DNA from: Planctomycetota bacterium
GTDB taxonomy: Bacteria; Planctomycetota; UBA1135; GCA-002686595
Length of the DNA: 64,000 nt
Reading direction: 5' to 3'
NCBI GenBank assembly: GCA_016872795.1
Contig: VGYZ01000006.1
Location: 1-64,000, forward strand
Below are positions 60,679 to 64,000 of the stretch, piece by piece. Every line of letters starts with the position of its first letter. The stretch's first letter is position 1. Under the pieces are notes generated by a model. That model made no database searches. It had not been told where the DNA came from and saw nothing but the letters and a program-made list of their open reading frames with translations. Made by a program: the position numbers and the translations under genes.

Positions 60679-62142
60679 ATGCTCCGGCGAGTCCTGATCC
60701 TGCTGCGCGCGCGCCTCGCGGCGCAGGGCTCCGAGGCGGCCTTTCCCGCCGCGGCGATCCTGATGCAGGGCTTCGTGTCCGCCGTCGTGTGCGGACTGGT
60801 GCGCGGCGAGGTCCCGCCGTTCGCGTACGCGCTCGTCGCGCTCTCGACCAGCGCCGCGCTCGTCGCGATCCCGCTGCTCGGCGAGCTGTCGCGGCTGCTG
60901 TTCGCGGACGAGACCGGCGACTGGGTGCAAGCGCAGCCCGTGCGCGCGGTCGAAGTGCACCTCGCGCGCACGGCGCACTTGCTGGTGGCGCTCGGCGTGC
61001 TGAGCCTCGGCGCACTCGTGCCCGCGGCGCTGCTCGCGAAGGGCTTCGACATATCCGCGCGCATCGAGCTCGTGCTGCTCGGCCTCGGCCAGTCGCTCGT
61101 GTTCGCCGCCGCGCTGCTCGCCGTCCAGGCGCTGCTGCGAGGGCGTGCGCAGGCGCTGCTGGTCGTCGTGCAGACCGCGCTCTTTCTCGGCGTCCTCGTC
61201 GGCGCCTCGATCGGCCTGCGGCTCGTGCCGCAGATGCGCGCGTGGGACTCGGCCACGAGCATGGAAAACGCGCTCGCGTTTCCGCCGGCCTGGTTCGCCG
61301 CGGCGTTCTCGACCAGCGAGCATCCGCGCCTGCTCGCGCTCGCCGCGCCGCTCGCCATCGCGCTCGCGATCCTGCTCCTGCTCGCCGTGCCGGCACCCGA
61401 AATGCGCCGCTTCGAGCGCGGCATGTCGCTCCTCGAACGCCTGCTCGGACCGCTGCGACGCCTCGCCGCGCGCAGGTGGGTGCACGGACGCGAGCGCGCG
61501 AGCTTCGAGTGGCTGTTCGAGGCCCTGCCGCGCGAGCGCGAGTTCGTGCTGCGCACCTACCCGCTGCTCGCCGTGCCCGCGGCGTTCCTGTGGATCAGCG
61601 CGAGCGGCGAGTCGCCGGCCGCGAAGCAAGGCTGGCTCGCGCTGCTGCTCTTCATCCCGGGCGCCTATGTGCCGCTGCTCGCGGCGCATGTGCCCGGCTC
61701 GGATTCGCACCGTGCGCGCTGGATCCTCGAGACGGCGCCGGTCGAGGAGGCGGAGGTCCGCAACGGCGCGATCAAGGCGCTCACGCTGCGCTTCCTCGTG
61801 CCCTTCTATGCGCTGCTCGTCTTGATCGGTTGCCTGCTCGGCGGCGCGGGGCTGATGGCGCGACTTGCAGTGCCGGCGCTCGTCGCCGCCGTGCTGGTGC
61901 TGCGACTCACCTGGCGTCGCTGCGTGACGCAGCCGCCGCTCTCGGTCGCACCCGACTCGATCCTCGTCAGCCAAGACTGGATCGGACTGCTCGCCACGGC
62001 GGCCGGCGCGCTGTCACTCGTCGCGGTGTTCGCGTCGCGCTTCGTCACGGGCCCGCTGCAGGCGCTCGCCCTCGCCGCGCTGGCGCTCGCCATCGAGCGA
62101 GCCTTCGACCGGCGCGCGCGCGTCGCGCTCAGCCCGCGCTGA
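60679..62142 (+). CDS. ABC-2 type permease, probable partner
   Basis: A 487-residue polytopic protein with about twelve hydrophobic segments and a central soluble stretch (EMRRFERGMSLLERLLGPLRRLAARRWV). It is not a recognised enzyme. Its many helices and the nearby ABC-type ATPase gene make it the likely transmembrane partner, although two opposite-strand genes intervene. The ATG at 60679 begins MLRRVLILLRARLAAQG; an in-frame ATG at 60643 is less likely because it overlaps the divergent gene. Substrate unknown. Confidence 0.55.
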   Translation: MLRRVLILLRARLAAQGSEAAFPAAAILMQGFVSAVVCGLVRGEVPPFAYALVALSTSAALVAIPLLGELSRLLFADETGDWVQAQPVRAVEVHLARTAHLLVALGVLSLGALVPAALLAKGFDISARIELVLLGLGQSLVFAAALLAVQALLRGRAQALLVVVQTALFLGVLVGASIGLRLVPQMRAWDSATSMENALAFPPAWFAAAFSTSEHPRLLALAAPLAIALAILLLLAVPAPEMRRFERGMSLLERLLGPLRRLAARRWVHGRERASFEWLFEALPREREFVLRTYPLLAVPAAFLWISASGESPAAKQGWLALLLFIPGAYVPLLAAHVPGSDSHRARWILETAPVEEAEVRNGAIKALTLRFLVPFYALLVLIGCLLGGAGLMARLAVPALVAAVLVLRLTWRRCVTQPPLSVAPDSILVSQDWIGLLATAAGALSLVAVFASRFVTGPLQALALAALALAIERAFDRRARVALSPR

Positions 62143-63541
62143 GCGGATCGCCGCTCGCGCGCATCCAACGGTCGAGCTCCGCGCGCAGGCGCGCGAGGGC
62201 AGACGCGTGCGCCGGATCCTCGGCGAGGTCGCGCAGCTCCCACGGATCTGCCTCGAGGTCGTAGAGTTCTTCCGGCGGGCGCTGCATGAGTTTTTGCATG
62301 CGTTGGCGCAGAGCGACATCGGTGTGCGCAGCCTTGATCCACGACTTCCAAGTCATGCTGAACTCCAGCACATTGTTGGCGAAGTCCTCGGCCGCCGGGT
62401 AGTTGCGGATGTACTTGTAGCGCGCGTCGCGAATCGAGCGCGACGGGTTGGGCTTGCCCGAGAGGTGCTCGGTGTGCTCGCCGACGAAGAACTCGCGCAC
62501 GCGCGCCGTCTCGCCGCGCAGGAGCGGCAGGAGCGAGCGACCGTCGAGCGGCTGCGGCGCCGAGAGCGCGAACGCGTCGAGCGCCGTGGGGAGGAGATCG
62601 ATCAGGCTCACCAGCGCGCGGCTCGTCGTGCCGGGCGCGACCACGCCGGGCCAGCGCGCGAGGAACGGCACATTGATGCCCTGCTCGTAGAGCGTCGTCT
62701 TCGCGAACGGAAACGACTGACCGTTGTCGCTCGTCATCACAAGCAGCGTGTCCTGTGCGATACCCGTCTCGTCGAGCACGGCGAGCACGCGCCCGACGGT
62801 CTGATCGAGGCGCCACACGAAGTCGTGGTACTGCGCGAGCTCGGCGCGCGTCTCGGGCGTGTCCGCGAACTTGGGTGGGATCGACTGCGCCGCGGGATCG
62901 TGCGGAATCGGAGTGTTGGGATCTTCGTCGCGCAGCGGCTCGCGGAACGGCCGGTGCGGGTCCTTCAAGTTGACCACGAGCGCCATGCGGCGGCCCGCGA
63001 AGCCGTCGATCATCTCGCGCAACGCAGCCGCGAGCTCGTCACCCGCGCGCGCGTCGCCGACCTTCTTCGGCGCGACCCACTTCTCGAAGCGGAACTTCGA
63101 GAGCGGCTTCACATTGAGCTTGCCGATCATGCCCGTGGCGCAGGCCTCGGGCTTCAGCAGCTCGCACCATGTCGCCACATCGTCGCGCACCGGCACGAAG
63201 CCGATCGCGCCGTTGCGATGCGGGTAGAGGCCCGTGTACAGCGCGGAACGCGACGGCTTGCACACGCCGACGACCGCGTAGCCGCAGTCGAAGCGCGCGC
63301 CCGACGCCGCGAGCGCGTCGAGGTTCGGCGTGGGGCAGTCAGCGTTGCCGTAGCAGCCCATGTCGGTTCGCGACTGGTCGTCCGAGACGAGAATCACGAT
63401 GTGCTTGGGCACGCGCGGCGCCGCGGGCATCGCGGGGGTGGGCGAGACGACCGTCTCCGCTTGCTGGCACGCGACGCCGACGACGATCGGCGTGACGGCG
63501 GCGGCGGCGAGCAGGTCGCGGCGGGAAATCGGCGGCGTCAT
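62129..63541 (-). CDS. sulfatase, Tat-exported (CKPSR motif)
   Basis: A 470-residue sulfatase with a twin-arginine signal (ISRRDLLAAAAV) and a Cys at the cleavage region (VACQQ), so it may be a Tat lipoprotein. The activation motif is CKPSR at residues 94-98. LVSDDQSRTDMGCYG, GKLNVKPLSKF, TSDNGQSFPFAK and KTTLYEQGINVPFLARWPG are present. It belongs to a different branch from the three paralogs at 2799, 43236 and 44702, resembling heparan-N-sulfatase-like enzymes with a short C-terminal domain. Its start overlaps the stop of the upstream sulfatase by four bases. Confidence 0.88.
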   Translation of the reverse strand: MTPPISRRDLLAAAAVTPIVVGVACQQAETVVSPTPAMPAAPRVPKHIVILVSDDQSRTDMGCYGNADCPTPNLDALAASGARFDCGYAVVGVCKPSRSALYTGLYPHRNGAIGFVPVRDDVATWCELLKPEACATGMIGKLNVKPLSKFRFEKWVAPKKVGDARAGDELAAALREMIDGFAGRRMALVVNLKDPHRPFREPLRDEDPNTPIPHDPAAQSIPPKFADTPETRAELAQYHDFVWRLDQTVGRVLAVLDETGIAQDTLLVMTSDNGQSFPFAKTTLYEQGINVPFLARWPGVVAPGTTSRALVSLIDLLPTALDAFALSAPQPLDGRSLLPLLRGETARVREFFVGEHTEHLSGKPNPSRSIRDARYKYIRNYPAAEDFANNVLEFSMTWKSWIKAAHTDVALRQRMQKLMQRPPEELYDLEADPWELRDLAEDPAHASALARLRAELDRWMRASGDPLSAG

Positions 63542-64000
63542 GCGTCGAAGTCCTCGAGCCTGGGATCGACATTGCGCTCCATCCACTCGCGCAGCCGGCC
63601 CTTGAGCGCCGCGAGTGTCGCCGCGTGCGTGGGATCCGTCGCGAGGTTGTGGAGCTCGTCGGGATCGCTCGCGAGGTCGTAGAGCTCGTCCGCGGCGCGG
63701 TAGAGATACGCCTTCATGCGCGCGGCGATGCGCGCGTCCGTGCGTGCGGCCTGCTTGCCGGACTCCCAGGTCTCGGAGTGGCCGACGACATTGCTCACCG
63801 TCGCGGTGTCAGGCCCGAGGTTGCGGATGTACTTGAAGCGCCCGGTGTGCAGCGCGCGCGCGGGCCGCGCCTGCTCGCGGTTGTTCTCGGTCTGCATCGT
63901 CACGAACGAATCGCGACCGAGGGTGCGGCCTTCGAAGAGCAGCGGCGCGAGCGAGAGGCCGTCGAGCGCTGGCTGCGGCGCGTTCGCGAGCTCGAGTGCG
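63538..64000 (-). CDS. sulfatase, C-terminal part (cut by the window end)
   Basis: A frame open from the right end to the stop at 63538 encodes about 153 residues of a sulfatase C-terminal domain. LDGLSLAPLLFEGRTLGRDSF, then GRFKYIRNLGPDTA and ADELYDLASDPDELHNLATDP are typical of the sulfatase tail. The N-terminal part with the activation motif lies outside. It overlaps the next sulfatase start by four bases, so the two form an operon. It is close in sequence to the downstream gene (both have YKYIRN-like and ELYDLxxDPxEL motifs), suggesting tandem duplication. Confidence 0.85.
   Translation of the reverse strand, partial: ALELANAPQPALDGLSLAPLLFEGRTLGRDSFVTMQTENNREQARPARALHTGRFKYIRNLGPDTATVSNVVGHSETWESGKQAARTDARIAARMKAYLYRAADELYDLASDPDELHNLATDPTHAATLAALKGRLREWMERNVDPRLEDFDA

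Overview
This is about 64 kb of GC-rich, gene-dense bacterial chromosome (roughly 70% GC by eye). Several traits point to Planctomycetota or a close relative: six sulfatase genes or gene pieces, an anammox/PVC-like mix of outer-membrane proteins and lipoproteins, a XrtA-type glycosyltransferase, and a lamin-tail secreted protein. That placement is inference; there is no rRNA or other decisive marker here. The cell is diderm, judging from an alginate-export-type porin, MltA, LpoB and an RseB-like protein.

Layout. 0-11 kb: porin, DUF4920 lipoprotein, sulfatase, chromate transporter, MltA lytic transglycosylase, TPR lipoprotein, MoxR ATPase, and a two-gene glutamine-dependent NAD synthetase. 11-15.6 kb: an ECF sigma / anti-sigma / RseB-like operon with a candidate autoregulated promoter, then a tRNA-Arg(CCG). 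15.8-19.2 kb: a decayed IS3-family remnant, a beta-lactamase-like/esterase fusion and a broken glycosyltransferase gene. 19.2-21.7 kb: a COG3014-YcfL-LpoB lipoprotein operon for penicillin-binding-protein activation. 21.9-39.1 kb: mutS, a B12/radical-SAM protein, a lamin-tail protein, archaeal-type methionine aminopeptidase, a protein kinase, an amino-acid dehydrogenase, topA, an S41 peptidase and a DinG-type helicase. 39.2-46 kb: glycosyltransferase, two methyltransferases and three sulfatases, one with a defective modification motif. 46.1-57.3 kb: an eleven-gene nuoABCDHIJKLMN operon with no nuoE, nuoF or nuoG. 57.3-64 kb: a radical SAM protein, an ABC transporter split by two opposite-strand genes, and two overlapping sulfatases.

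The most striking observation runs through the whole window rather than sitting in one gene. The palindrome ACGT is almost absent: 27 copies by my hand count against about 175 expected from composition. The deaminated or synonymous forms ATGT and ACAT stand in its place. This shapes codon choice: Asp, His, Asn and Tyr codons switch from C-ending to T-ending only before Val, and Thr uses ACA before T. The pattern suggests a methyltransferase or restriction system acting on ACGT. The 5' part of topA and the 40.8-45.4 kb sulfatase region largely escape it. No gene in the window is an obvious DNA methyltransferase or nuclease that would explain it.
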